A stretch of DNA of 64,000 nt from Acidimicrobiia bacterium (lineage in GTDB: Bacteria > Actinomycetota > Acidimicrobiia > Spongiisociales > UBA11373): NCBI GenBank assembly GCA_030584185.1, contig CP129495.1:1977469-2041468 (forward strand), written 5' to 3'. The notes below the pieces were generated by a model. That model saw only the letters and a list, made by a program, of their open reading frames with translations, searched no databases and was not told where the DNA came from. Shown here piece after piece: positions 56,684 through 64,000 of the stretch (its first letter is position 1; each line of letters opens with the position of its first letter). The translations under genes were made by a program, and so were the position numbers.

Positions 56684-58158
56684 CCGGAGCTCCCGCAGAC
56701 GTCGTCGATCGGCTGCAGGTTGAGCTGCTCGATTGCCTGCAGAGGCGGCAGGGAGAGCGCGGTGTCCACCGTGGCGGCGATGAACTCCCGATCGGGTATC
56801 GGGAACCGGTCGTCGGTCCAGGCGCCTATGTACGACGTCGGGGTGCCGGCGAACTCCGGGGCGTCGGGCATGAACCGGATCGAGACCACCTCTTCGACGT
56901 TCACCTTCTCTAGGAGCCCGATGAAGTCGGGTATGACGCTCACCGGCACGTCGGTGATGACACTGCTCTCGATGGCGGGAACCAGGGTGGGGAATTGGCG
57001 GATGGCGGTCACCGGGTCGGTCTGGGCGGCGATCGCCTCCAGGAGGCACCGTTGCCGGTTCATCCGGTCGAAGTCGTTGGAGCCCTGGCGGGATCGGGTG
57101 TAGTAGAGGGCCATCTCGCCGTCCATGTGGTACTCGCCAGGCTGGAGGTCGATCACCGAGAAGGTTCCGTCGGGGTTGGGGTACTCGGTGTCGTAGATCC
57201 GGGCAGTCACTGTGATGTCCACGCCGCCGATCGCATCGATGATCTCGATGAAGCCTTCCAGGTCGACCAGGGCGAAGTAATGGATGTCGATCCCCAGCAG
57301 GTGTCCCATGATCACCTTCATGCTGTTGCCGCCCGAGTTGGGGCCGCCGAAGAGGTCGGGCCGGACCAGGCCCCATTCGTAGACCTGGTTGGCGAGCAGC
57401 GGGAAGCACCCGTCGCAGGAGTCCCAGGCGTTGGTGGCAGGGTGGTCCGACGGGATCGGTATGTGGGTCAGGTTGCGGGGGATCCCGAGCATCGCCGTCC
57501 ATCCGGTCTCCGGGTCGATGCTGACCACGATCATGGTGTCGGTGCGGATCCCCTCCCGGTCGACGCCGGCATCCCCGCCCATCAGCAGGACGTTCACCCG
57601 GCCCGCCTCGGGGAAGGCATCGGAGAGCGTCGTGGTAGTCACCTGGCTGCTCGTGGTGCCGCCTTCGCCAGCGGTGGTGGATGTCACCTGATCCAGCGGC
57701 ACCTGCCCGGGGTCGGCGGAGAAATCGTGGGTCATCAGGTCGTAGAGGAGCAGGTTGCGCTCACCAACCCAGCCGTGGGGAAGGGCGGTCAGGAACAGGA
57801 GTGCCGCCAGACCCACGGCCATGACACCGCCCGACCGGGATTGCGTCGACGACCGCCGGGCCAACAGGTAGGCATCGACCACCGCCACGGCGCGGAACAC
57901 CAGCAGGAGGGCGTTGGCCACCAGCAGGACCCCCAGCAGGGTCGGGTGCTCGAAGAAGGGGCGCGACAGCGTTATCGCCAACCCGAGGCCGCTGACATAG
58001 AAGATCATCAGGTAGAGGAACGCCGCCGGCACCACGAGACCGATGGTGATCAGCAGGTAGGGGCGCGCCCTCCGCCGTGCCCCGGCGTACCACTGACCCG
58101 CCCCCGGCACCAGGGCGGAGAGCAACGCGGCGAGAAATGGGTTGCTCGGGCGGGGCAT
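56680..58158 (-). CDS. LytR-CpsA-Psr family protein
   Basis: 492 residues from ATG 58158. The N-terminal part has about four transmembrane segments (FLAALLSALVPGAGQWYAG, YLLITIGLVVPAAFLYLMIF, GVLLVANALLLVFRAVAVV, GGVMAVGLAALLFLTALP), then a Thr/Ser linker and the LCP domain: VNVLLMGGDAGVDREGIRTDTMIVVSID, LGIPRNLTHIPIP, IDAIGGVDITV, GEMALYYTRSRQGSNDFDRMNRQR. Transfers glycopolymers from lipid carriers to peptidoglycan. TAACAT 7 nt upstream favours 58158 over 58167. Confidence 0.9.
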   Translation of the reverse strand: MPRPSNPFLAALLSALVPGAGQWYAGARRRARPYLLITIGLVVPAAFLYLMIFYVSGLGLAITLSRPFFEHPTLLGVLLVANALLLVFRAVAVVDAYLLARRSSTQSRSGGVMAVGLAALLFLTALPHGWVGERNLLLYDLMTHDFSADPGQVPLDQVTSTTAGEGGTTSSQVTTTTLSDAFPEAGRVNVLLMGGDAGVDREGIRTDTMIVVSIDPETGWTAMLGIPRNLTHIPIPSDHPATNAWDSCDGCFPLLANQVYEWGLVRPDLFGGPNSGGNSMKVIMGHLLGIDIHYFALVDLEGFIEIIDAIGGVDITVTARIYDTEYPNPDGTFSVIDLQPGEYHMDGEMALYYTRSRQGSNDFDRMNRQRCLLEAIAAQTDPVTAIRQFPTLVPAIESSVITDVPVSVIPDFIGLLEKVNVEEVVSIRFMPDAPEFAGTPTSYIGAWTDDRFPIPDREFIAATVDTALSLPPLQAIEQLNLQPIDDVCGSSG

Positions 58159-58165
58159 CGGCGGC

Positions 58166-58171
58166 ATGTTA
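58166..58171 (-). promoter_or_regulatory. -10 element for the LCP gene
   Basis: TAACAT on the minus strand, 7 nt before ATG 58158; it overlaps the alternative ATG at 58167. Confidence 0.4.
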
Positions 58172-58231
58172 CGGGTGCCCTGCGTTTGGGAGTGACCGCA
58201 CGTTTGGTGTCGCGCCTGGCCGGTGTGGGTC

Positions 58232-58237
58232 TAACCT
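58232..58237 (+). promoter_or_regulatory. -10 element for the 58244-tup operon
   Basis: TAACCT, 6 nt before ATG 58244. Confidence 0.4.
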
Positions 58238-58243
58238 GGCTCC

Positions 58244-58468
58244 ATGCTCCACCTTCTCGCCCAGATCCCGGTGACGATCCCCGAGAACGCCGAAGAGATC
58301 ATCGATCAGGTGAAGGAGAACCCGGTCCTGGCAGCGATCCTGCTCGGCGTCGGCCTCCTCACCGCCTTCGTGTTCGTCTGGGGGATCACCAAGCAGGCGT
58401 TCAAGGCGGCCATCTTCGGTGGCCTGCTCAGCGCCGCCGCCTGGTACTGGTACTTCAACGTGAGATAG
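58244..58468 (+). CDS. Small membrane protein upstream of tupBCA
   Basis: 74 residues. One long or two short hydrophobic segments (NPVLAAILLGVGLLTAFVFVWG and AAIFGGLLSAAAWYWYFNV) after an acidic N-terminus (NAEEIIDQVKEN). No family recognised. It ends three bases before tupB and has the only promoter-like motif of the cluster, so it is co-transcribed with the tungstate transporter genes; whether it belongs to the transporter is unknown. Confidence 0.7.
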   Translation: MLHLLAQIPVTIPENAEEIIDQVKENPVLAAILLGVGLLTAFVFVWGITKQAFKAAIFGGLLSAAAWYWYFNVR

Positions 58469-58471
58469 GCG

Positions 58472-59167
58472 ATGGAGTTCCTCGGGGACGTCCTGCGCGA
58501 CGCCCTGGAGCTCCTCGGGGCCTTCGGGTCGGAGCTGCGTGAGGTCCTCGGCCTCACGATCGTGGTCTCCGGGCTGGCCACCGTCATCGGGGCCGGGATC
58601 GGGATACCGCTCGGCATCGCCCTCGCCGCCGGCAGGTTCCGCGGTCGCACCGGGCTCACCATCCTGGTCAACACCGGCATGGGGATGCCGCCGGTCCTCG
58701 CCGGCCTGGTGCTGCTCCTCCTGCTGTGGAATCAGGGTCCCCTGGGATCATGGGGTCTCCTGTTCACGCCGGCGGCCATGATCGCCGCCCAGTCGATGCT
58801 CGCCATCCCCATCGCCGCCGGGGTCACGGCCGGGGCGGTGCGGTCCCTGCCGCCCGAGGCGCTCGAGCACATCCGGGCCATGCGCCTGCCGCGGGGGCGG
58901 GCGGGGATGGTGCTGGGACGCGAGGCGTGGCCGGGGGTGGCGGCAGCCGTGGCGGCCGCCTTCGGCCGCGTGGTGTCGGAGGTGGGTGCCGTCCTGGTGG
59001 TCGGGGGCAACATCGAGGGCGAGACCAGGGTCCTCACCACGGCGATCGTCCAGGAGGCGCGCCGCGCCGAGTTCGGGGCGGCACTGGCTCTCGGGATCAT
59101 CCTCTTCCTGCTCGCCCTTGCGGTCAACGGAGTGCTCACCTGGCTGCAGCTCCGGGAGGCCCGATGA
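58472..59167 (+). CDS. tupB: Tungstate ABC transporter permease
   Basis: 231 residues, six hydrophobic segments. TIVVSGLATVIGAGIGIPLG, NTGMGMPPVLAGLVLLLLLW, the EAA-type loop EHIRAMRLPRGRAGMVLGREAWPGV and SEVGAVLVVGGNIEGETRVLTTAIV are characteristic of TupB. Overlaps tupC by 4 bases. Confidence 0.9.
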   Translation: MEFLGDVLRDALELLGAFGSELREVLGLTIVVSGLATVIGAGIGIPLGIALAAGRFRGRTGLTILVNTGMGMPPVLAGLVLLLLLWNQGPLGSWGLLFTPAAMIAAQSMLAIPIAAGVTAGAVRSLPPEALEHIRAMRLPRGRAGMVLGREAWPGVAAAVAAAFGRVVSEVGAVLVVGGNIEGETRVLTTAIVQEARRAEFGAALALGIILFLLALAVNGVLTWLQLREAR

Positions 59168-60162
59168 CCGGGATCGCCATCGCAGGCATCGACCTCGATC
59201 TCGGGCCACTGCACCTCGTCATCGACGAGCTCACCGTCGGCTCGGGCGAGACCCTGGTCCTGTTCGGACCCAACGGCGCCGGCAAGACCACGCTGCTGAG
59301 ATGCATCGCCGGGCTGGCTCCCGGTTGCGCCGGGGTGGAGGCGGCGTACCTCCCGCAGCGTCCGTGGGTGCTGCGCGGGCCGGCGCGACGGACACTGCAT
59401 CTGGGATCGGGCCCGGCCGGCATCGAGAGGGCCGAGGCCCTCGCTGCCTCGATGGGCCTCGGTGGGAGGCTCGAAGGGCCAGGACGCGCCCTCTCGGGCG
59501 GGGAACGTCAGCGGCTGGCGCTCGCTGCCGTCCTGGCGAGGTCCGAGCCAGTGGTGCTGCTCGACGAGCCGCTAGGGGCACTCGATGCGGCGGACCGCCC
59601 CTCGGTGGCGGCCATCGTGCGGGATGCGCTGCGGGACAGGTCGGCGGTGGTGGTGACCCACGACCGGGACGAGGCGGTGATGCTCGGCGACGAGATGGCG
59701 GTGCTCATCGGCGGCCGGATCAGGCAGCGGGGGCCGGCCGCCGAGGTGGTGTCGCTGCCCGCCGACGAGGGGGTGGCCGGGGTGCTCGGTGTGGCCAACG
59801 CCGTGGTCGGAGAGGTGGTCGAAGCCGCTCCCGGGCTGGCCGCCGTGGTCGCAGGGTCGGGGGTCCTGGTCTGGGGCCTCGGCGACGCCACCGTCGGTGC
59901 GCCGGGTACCGCCCTGTTCGGGGCCGAGACGGTGACCGTCTTCCGGGGAGGCGACGCCGCCAGCGGATCGGCCCGCAACCACTGGACGGGGCGGGTGGTC
60001 GCCCTCCGCCAGGTGGGGAGGCTGGTCGAGGTGGTGGCCGAAGTCGGGGTGACCGTGGCTGCCCTGCTCACCCCGGGGAGCGTCGAGGCGATGCGCCTGG
60101 AGGTCGGCGAGGTGGTGACACTGTCGGTGAAGGCGACGGCGGTCAGGGTCGTTCCCAGGTGA
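59164..60162 (+). CDS. tupC: Tungstate ABC transporter ATP-binding protein with Mop/TOBE-like domain
   Basis: 332 residues. Walker A FGPNGAGKTT, Q-loop AAYLPQRPWVL, signature LSGGERQRLALA, Walker B VVLLDEPLGALD, H-loop VVTHDRDEA. The C-terminal region (ANAVVGEVVEAAPGLAAVVAG, and ARNHWTGRVVALRQVGRLVE) looks like oxyanion-sensing Mop/TOBE repeats, so uptake may be inhibited by internal oxyanion. Overlaps tupA by 4 bases. Confidence 0.87.
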   Translation: MTGIAIAGIDLDLGPLHLVIDELTVGSGETLVLFGPNGAGKTTLLRCIAGLAPGCAGVEAAYLPQRPWVLRGPARRTLHLGSGPAGIERAEALAASMGLGGRLEGPGRALSGGERQRLALAAVLARSEPVVLLDEPLGALDAADRPSVAAIVRDALRDRSAVVVTHDRDEAVMLGDEMAVLIGGRIRQRGPAAEVVSLPADEGVAGVLGVANAVVGEVVEAAPGLAAVVAGSGVLVWGLGDATVGAPGTALFGAETVTVFRGGDAASGSARNHWTGRVVALRQVGRLVEVVAEVGVTVAALLTPGSVEAMRLEVGEVVTLSVKATAVRVVPR

Positions 60163-60950
60163 GGCGTTCCCTGGGTATCGCCGTCGCCGTTTCGGTGCTG
60201 GCGTTCGGAGTCGCCTCCTGCGGCGCTGCTGAGGAACGCGTCGTGGTGGCTGCGGGCACCACGCTGGTCGACTCCGGGATCCTGGACGATCTCGTCTCCG
60301 CGTACGAGCGGGCGCGGCCTGAGGCGCGGATCTCCGTGGTCGGGGACGCCACTGCCCGGGTACTGGCGCTGGGCCGCAGCGAAACGGCCTCTGTGCTGAT
60401 CACGCATTCGCCTGAAAGTGAGGAGCGGTTCCTCGAGGAGGCGGGCGCCGCCCGATACGAGTTGCTGATGATGAGCCACTTCCTGCTGCTCGGCCCCGCC
60501 GAGGCGGTGACCTCGCTGGCCGGGATGTCGGCGGCCGAGGCGTTCGCCGCCATCGCCGGACAGCGGTTCGTCGCCCGGGCGGATGGCTCGGGCACCTCCG
60601 AGGCCGAGGCCGCCATCTGGAGTGCCGCCGGGATCGATCCATCGGCCGAGACCTGGTACTCGACGACCGGGTTGGGAATGGCGGAGACGCTTCAGGTGGC
60701 CGAAACGCGGGGTGCCTTCGTTCTCGCCGAGGCGGGGGCCTACCTGGAGGCTTCCGGGGTCCTCTCCCTGGTTCCGGCGGCCCTCGCTCCCGGGCCCCTC
60801 CTCGACAACCCGTACCACCTCATCCTCACCGTGGGGGCCCCCCAGGAGGCGACGGCCCTGGTCGAGTGGCTGCTCTCGCCGGAAGGCCGCGACGCACTGC
60901 ACCGCGCTCAGCGGGAGCGGTTCGGCGAGGTCGTGTACCAGGCACCATGA
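60159..60950 (+). CDS. tupA: Tungstate-binding lipoprotein
   Basis: 263 residues from GTG 60159. Lipobox FGVASC in the signal; AAGTTLVDSGILDDLVSAYER matches the TupA TTTSxxDSGLLDxL oxyanion-binding loop, followed by SVLITHSPESEERFLEEAGA, FLLLGPAEAV and ARADGSGTSEAEAAIWSAAGI. Binds tungstate (possibly molybdate) outside the membrane. Last gene of the cluster. Confidence 0.9.
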   Translation: MRRSLGIAVAVSVLAFGVASCGAAEERVVVAAGTTLVDSGILDDLVSAYERARPEARISVVGDATARVLALGRSETASVLITHSPESEERFLEEAGAARYELLMMSHFLLLGPAEAVTSLAGMSAAEAFAAIAGQRFVARADGSGTSEAEAAIWSAAGIDPSAETWYSTTGLGMAETLQVAETRGAFVLAEAGAYLEASGVLSLVPAALAPGPLLDNPYHLILTVGAPQEATALVEWLLSPEGRDALHRAQRERFGEVVYQAP

Positions 60951-60959
60951 TCGCCGACC

Positions 60960-62183
60960 TCAGGCGGAGTCGCTCCGTTGTGCCGCCAGGCGGCGCCCCC
61001 CGGTCACGACCATCAACGGGACCACGGTCAGCGCTGCTCCCACGAAGCACAGCACGGCGTAGCTGCTCGCCGCCAGTACGAACCCCGAGGCCAGGCTGGC
61101 GACGGCGCCACCGACCCACACCACCGAGTCCCCCTGCCCCTGGCGCCGCACCCGCAGAGCCGGCAACAGCCCATCGCTGAGCAGGGCCGATCCGCCCACG
61201 AAGGAGAAGTTCCAGCCGAGCCCGAGGAGGAAGAGGGCCACGGTGAGCACCCCGCTGGCGGCCGGGTCGGCCACCGCCGCCAGCAGGGCCGACACCGCCA
61301 GGATGAGGTGTCCGGTGACGATGACCGGAACCCTCCCCAGGCGGTCGGCGAGGAGCCCGGTGATCGGGGACACGGCGAACATGCCCAGCGTGTGGGCGGA
61401 GATGATCACCCCGACCGTTCCCAGGCCGTGGCCGTGGTCCCGCACATGGATGGGGGTCATCGCCATGATCACCACCATGACCACCTGTCCGATGGCCAGT
61501 GCGGTCAATGCGGTCAGAGCGGCGTGCGACATGGGAACCCGGCCGGTGGTGGACGGCTCCAGGGGATCGCCCCGATCGGCGAAGGTGAGGGGGTCGGGCC
61601 TGAGCAGGACCTGGATGACCGCCATGGCGGCGAGGGCGCCGATCACGGCCAGCAGGAAGCCGCCGGCGAGAGGCTCGATCCCCAGGGCCGTTCCCAGGTC
61701 CTCCGCCGGACCGAGCAGTGAAGGGCCGACCACCGATCCGATGGTGCCTGCCCACACCACGAAGGCGATCGCCGTTCCCCGGCGAGCCGGAGGGTGCACG
61801 TCGGCTGCGGCGTAGCGCCCCAGGTTGTCGGCGCTGGCGCCGAACCCGAACACCGCCATGGCGACGATCAGCACGCAGAACGATCCGATGGCGGTGGCGG
61901 TCGCCGCCCCTGCCCCTCCTAGTGCCATCATCGCGTAGCCGCCTGCGATGCCGGGCCGCCTGCCGTGACGCTCCATCAGCGCCGAGAGGCGGGTGCTCCC
62001 CAGGGCCGAGCCGAGCACCGACACCGCACCGGGGAGCCCGGCCCAGGTCGCCGAGCCGAGCATGTCCTTGGCCACCAGGGTGACGACGGTGATCGCCGCG
62101 ATGTAGCCGGTGCGGCTGATCGCCACGCCTGCGAACAGCGTGGCGGTGAGTCTCCGGGCGACCGGCTTGGGGGCGCCGCTCAT
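60960..62183 (-). CDS. MFS transporter
   Basis: 407 residues, about 12 hydrophobic segments. Motif A-like loops ALMERHGRRPGIAGGYAMMALG and GLLADRLGRVPVIVTGHLILA are present in both halves. Drug or metabolite efflux type; substrate unknown. ATG 62183 overlaps the pgpA stop by 4 bases, so it is co-transcribed with pgpA. Convergent with tupA. Confidence 0.85.
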   Translation of the reverse strand: MSGAPKPVARRLTATLFAGVAISRTGYIAAITVVTLVAKDMLGSATWAGLPGAVSVLGSALGSTRLSALMERHGRRPGIAGGYAMMALGGAGAATATAIGSFCVLIVAMAVFGFGASADNLGRYAAADVHPPARRGTAIAFVVWAGTIGSVVGPSLLGPAEDLGTALGIEPLAGGFLLAVIGALAAMAVIQVLLRPDPLTFADRGDPLEPSTTGRVPMSHAALTALTALAIGQVVMVVIMAMTPIHVRDHGHGLGTVGVIISAHTLGMFAVSPITGLLADRLGRVPVIVTGHLILAVSALLAAVADPAASGVLTVALFLLGLGWNFSFVGGSALLSDGLLPALRVRRQGQGDSVVWVGGAVASLASGFVLAASSYAVLCFVGAALTVVPLMVVTGGRRLAAQRSDSA

Positions 62184-62635
62184 GCCGCCATGGTCAGGGC
62201 CCATCCCACCGCCAGTCCGTACAGTCCGGCCATCAGGTCGTCGGCCGTCACACCCCAGGCGCCGGGGAGCCGTTCGGCGCCTCTCACGCCGGGCAGGACC
62301 TTGAAGATGTCGGCCAGCCGGCCGACCACCAGGGCGACAATCCACGGGAGGCCGCCCAGCCCGATGAGGGCCACCAGCGTCCCAGCGGTCTCGTCGATGG
62401 ACACCCAGCCGGGGTCGGAATGGTCCGAGGCGAACGGGCGCGCCGCCCAGACCGAGAGCACCAGGAGTGCCGCAGCGAGCAGCGCCCCCACCCACCATGC
62501 CGCCTCGATCAGCAGCAGCCCGCCGCCCAGGGCGGCGCCCAGGGCGGCACCGAAGGTGCCCGCCCCGGCGTCGGTGCCCCACAGGCGCCGGGGGATGAGG
62601 CCGAGGCCGAGGGAAGAGGCGAGGAGGCGGCGCAT
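62180..62635 (-). CDS. pgpA: Phosphatidylglycerophosphatase A
   Basis: 151 residues from ATG 62635. PgpA landmarks: GTDAGAGTFGAALGAALG, DPGWVSIDETAGTLVALIGLGG and LPGAWGVTADDLMAGLYG with the acidic pairs needed for Mg. Dephosphorylates phosphatidylglycerophosphate in phospholipid synthesis. The open frame extends to 62713, but TACGCT 7 nt before 62635 and the domain start favour the shorter form. Confidence 0.85.
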   Translation of the reverse strand: MRRLLASSLGLGLIPRRLWGTDAGAGTFGAALGAALGGGLLLIEAAWWVGALLAAALLVLSVWAARPFASDHSDPGWVSIDETAGTLVALIGLGGLPWIVALVVGRLADIFKVLPGVRGAERLPGAWGVTADDLMAGLYGLAVGWALTMAA

Positions 62636-62642
62636 TCGGCGG

Positions 62643-62648
62643 AGCGTA
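62643..62648 (-). promoter_or_regulatory. -10 element for pgpA
   Basis: TACGCT on the minus strand, 7 nt before ATG 62635. Confidence 0.4.
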
Positions 62649-62686
62649 ACGCGGCGATCCCCCGCCGCCGGCCCATGACCACCGGT

Positions 62687-62692
62687 TACCCT
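62687..62692 (+). promoter_or_regulatory. -10 element for the S9 peptidase gene
   Basis: TACCCT, 8 nt before ATG 62701. Confidence 0.4.
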
Positions 62693-62700
62693 CGCCACCC

Positions 62701-64000
62701 ATGGACCCGACATCGCTCGATCGCTTCTTCACGCCCTCGGACCCGCAGATCCATCCCGACGGGGTGCGGGTCGCCTTCGTCGTCTCCCGGATGGACTTCG
62801 ATTCGGACCGCTATGAGCGTCGCATCTGGTTGTGGGATGGGGTCGAGGCCCGTCCCTTCACCCACGGACCCGTGGACTCTCGCCCCCGGTGGTCGCCCGA
62901 CGGATCGTCGCTGGCCTTTCTTCGCTCTTCCGGCGAGCCGGGTGCCACGCCCCAGGTGGCGGTGATGCCAGCCGGAGGGGGGGAGGCCAGGCTGCTCACC
63001 TCTTTCGACGGCGGCGCCGAGGAGGCCGAGTGGTCACCGGACGGCTCGCGCCTGGCAGTGGTGGCCACGACGCTGGTCGACCCCGACCTGGATGGCGACG
63101 AACGCAAGCGCCGACCCCGGCGGGTCGCCGGCCCCAACTACCGTTTCGACAGCATCGGGTGGCTCGCCGATCGCACCCGGAGCATCTTCGTCCAGGACCC
63201 CGACGGCGGGGATCCGGTGCGCCTCACCTCCGGTGCGGGTCGTGACTCCGGTGTCGCCTGGCGTCCCGACGGCGAGGCCGTCGGCTTCCTGAGCGCCCGC
63301 CACCCGAGGGCGTTCATCGATCCCGGCCAGCAGCCCTGGGAGGTGGCGGCGGGCGGAGGGGAGCCCACGGCGCTGGCCGAGGTGGGTGCCTGGTCGGGGA
63401 TCTCCTACGGTCCCGACGGGACCGTCCATCTCATCGGCGATCCCGACCCGTGGGACCAGCCGGGGACCTCTGGGGTCTGGCGCCTGAAGGGCGAGGTCCC
63501 GGAGCGCCTCGCCGCCGACCTCGACCGCAACTTCGCCGTGCCCTCGCCGCCGGTGGCGCCCGGTGGCCCCCAGTGGCTAGCCGATGGTTCGTTCCGATCC
63601 GTGGTTGAGGACCGGGGGACCACCATGGTGGTCGGGGTAGGGCACGACGGAGCCTGGCACAGACTGGCGTCCGGCGACCGCCTGGTCACCGGACTCACCA
63701 CGCGTGCCGACGGCTCGGCGTTCGTGATGACGGTCACCACCCCCACCGACCCGGGGGAGGTCGTCTGGTGGGAGGGCGGCGAGGAGCGCACCATCACGGC
63801 GCTCAACGAGGGGTTTCGGGCGGAGGCCGGCTTGTTGGAGCCGCAACACTTCGTGGTGGAACACGACGGGGTCGAGCTCGACGCCTGGGTGGTGCTTCCC
63901 CCCGGGGAGGAAAAGGTCCCCTTGCTGCTCAACATCCATGGCGGGCCCGCCACCCAGTACGGGTTCGGGTTCTTCGATGAGTTCCAGGTGTATGCCGGCG
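62701..64000 (+). CDS. S9 family (acylaminoacyl/prolyl oligopeptidase-like) peptidase, 3' truncated by window edge
   Basis: 433 residues visible from ATG 62701; the frame is open to the window end. The N-terminal beta-propeller carries repeated WSPDGS-type blades (SRPRWSPDGSSLAFLR, EAEWSPDGSRLAVVA, GVAWRPDGEAVGFL). The hydrolase domain begins near residue 390 (HDGVELDAWVVLPPG) with oxyanion motif LLLNIHGGPATQYG. The catalytic Ser, Asp and His lie beyond the window. Cytosolic peptide hydrolysis is likely; no signal peptide. Confidence 0.9.
   Translation, partial: MDPTSLDRFFTPSDPQIHPDGVRVAFVVSRMDFDSDRYERRIWLWDGVEARPFTHGPVDSRPRWSPDGSSLAFLRSSGEPGATPQVAVMPAGGGEARLLTSFDGGAEEAEWSPDGSRLAVVATTLVDPDLDGDERKRRPRRVAGPNYRFDSIGWLADRTRSIFVQDPDGGDPVRLTSGAGRDSGVAWRPDGEAVGFLSARHPRAFIDPGQQPWEVAAGGGEPTALAEVGAWSGISYGPDGTVHLIGDPDPWDQPGTSGVWRLKGEVPERLAADLDRNFAVPSPPVAPGGPQWLADGSFRSVVEDRGTTMVVGVGHDGAWHRLASGDRLVTGLTTRADGSAFVMTVTTPTDPGEVVWWEGGEERTITALNEGFRAEAGLLEPQHFVVEHDGVELDAWVVLPPGEEKVPLLLNIHGGPATQYGFGFFDEFQVYAG

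Overview
The window is GC-rich, densely packed bacterial chromosome: about 70 protein genes, no rRNA or tRNA seen, no insertion sequence, no CRISPR array. Gene content points to a high-GC Actinomycetota: nickel superoxide dismutase with its maturation protease, KorAB-type 2-oxoacid:ferredoxin oxidoreductase, a mycothiol-type LmbE/Mca-like deacetylase, MurA with Asp instead of Cys, a ppk/mutT1-like neighbourhood, and very many apparently leaderless starts (TAnnnT 6-9 nt before ATG/GTG). A deep-branching class (Acidimicrobiia-like) is plausible, but I cannot fix the taxon. One odd note is a DapD of the short proteobacterial type.

Layout. 1-3824: end of the F1 ATP synthase operon (atpA fragment, atpG, atpD, atpC). 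3834-9386: envelope and miscellaneous genes (SRPBCC protein, lipoprotein, M23 peptidase with peptidoglycan-binding repeats, CapA-like protein, LmbE-like deacetylase, degenerate HisA-like barrel, membrane protein). 9524-12396: korAB. 12546-17504: amidase, DUF3048 lipoprotein, sodX/sodN divergent pair, murJ. 17556-21618: a translationally coupled five-gene operon of one HTH protein and two ABC exporter-like pairs. 21690-26984: a bacterial microcompartment (BMC) operon. 27022-34819: lipoprotein, pgl, hydrolase, sixA, a ppk-Nudix fusion, housekeeping rpiB, murA, nfuA-like, meaB. 34873-43667: DUF1761 protein, enoyl-CoA hydratase, SRPBCC, hydrolase, then cysteine desulfurase-mnmA-ligA and a USP/CBS protein with a GNAT. 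43677-47090: dapC-dapD-dapE lysine operon. 47673-51513: gatCAB plus a HAD phosphatase. 51574-51883: duplicated multi-hairpin repeat. 51930-64000: SDR, pepN, flippase-like protein, LCP protein, tupBCA tungstate transporter, MFS, pgpA and the start of an S9 peptidase.

The centrepiece is the BMC operon: rpiB-like, deoC, BMC-T, BMC-H, BMC-P, acylating aldehyde dehydrogenase, BMC-T, BMC-P, BMC-P. It matches the sugar-phosphate-utilising (SPU) class. The inferred chemistry is cleavage of deoxyribose-5-phosphate to glyceraldehyde-3-phosphate and acetaldehyde inside the shell, followed by oxidation of acetaldehyde to acetyl-CoA. All three enzymes carry a short amphipathic N-terminal helix typical of cargo-targeting peptides. 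The RpiB-like enzyme has Asp where the canonical catalytic Cys sits, whereas a second, canonical RpiB is encoded 10 kb away. No phosphotransacylase or alcohol dehydrogenase is present, so cofactor recycling is unexplained.

Other notable points: two tiny leader ORFs whose promoter -10 begins in the stop codon of the upstream gene and whose stop overlaps the next start (ATGA); a PPK1-Nudix fusion followed by an overlapping SixA gene; Ni-SOD with Met in place of the hook Pro; and several enzyme-like proteins lacking catalytic residues.
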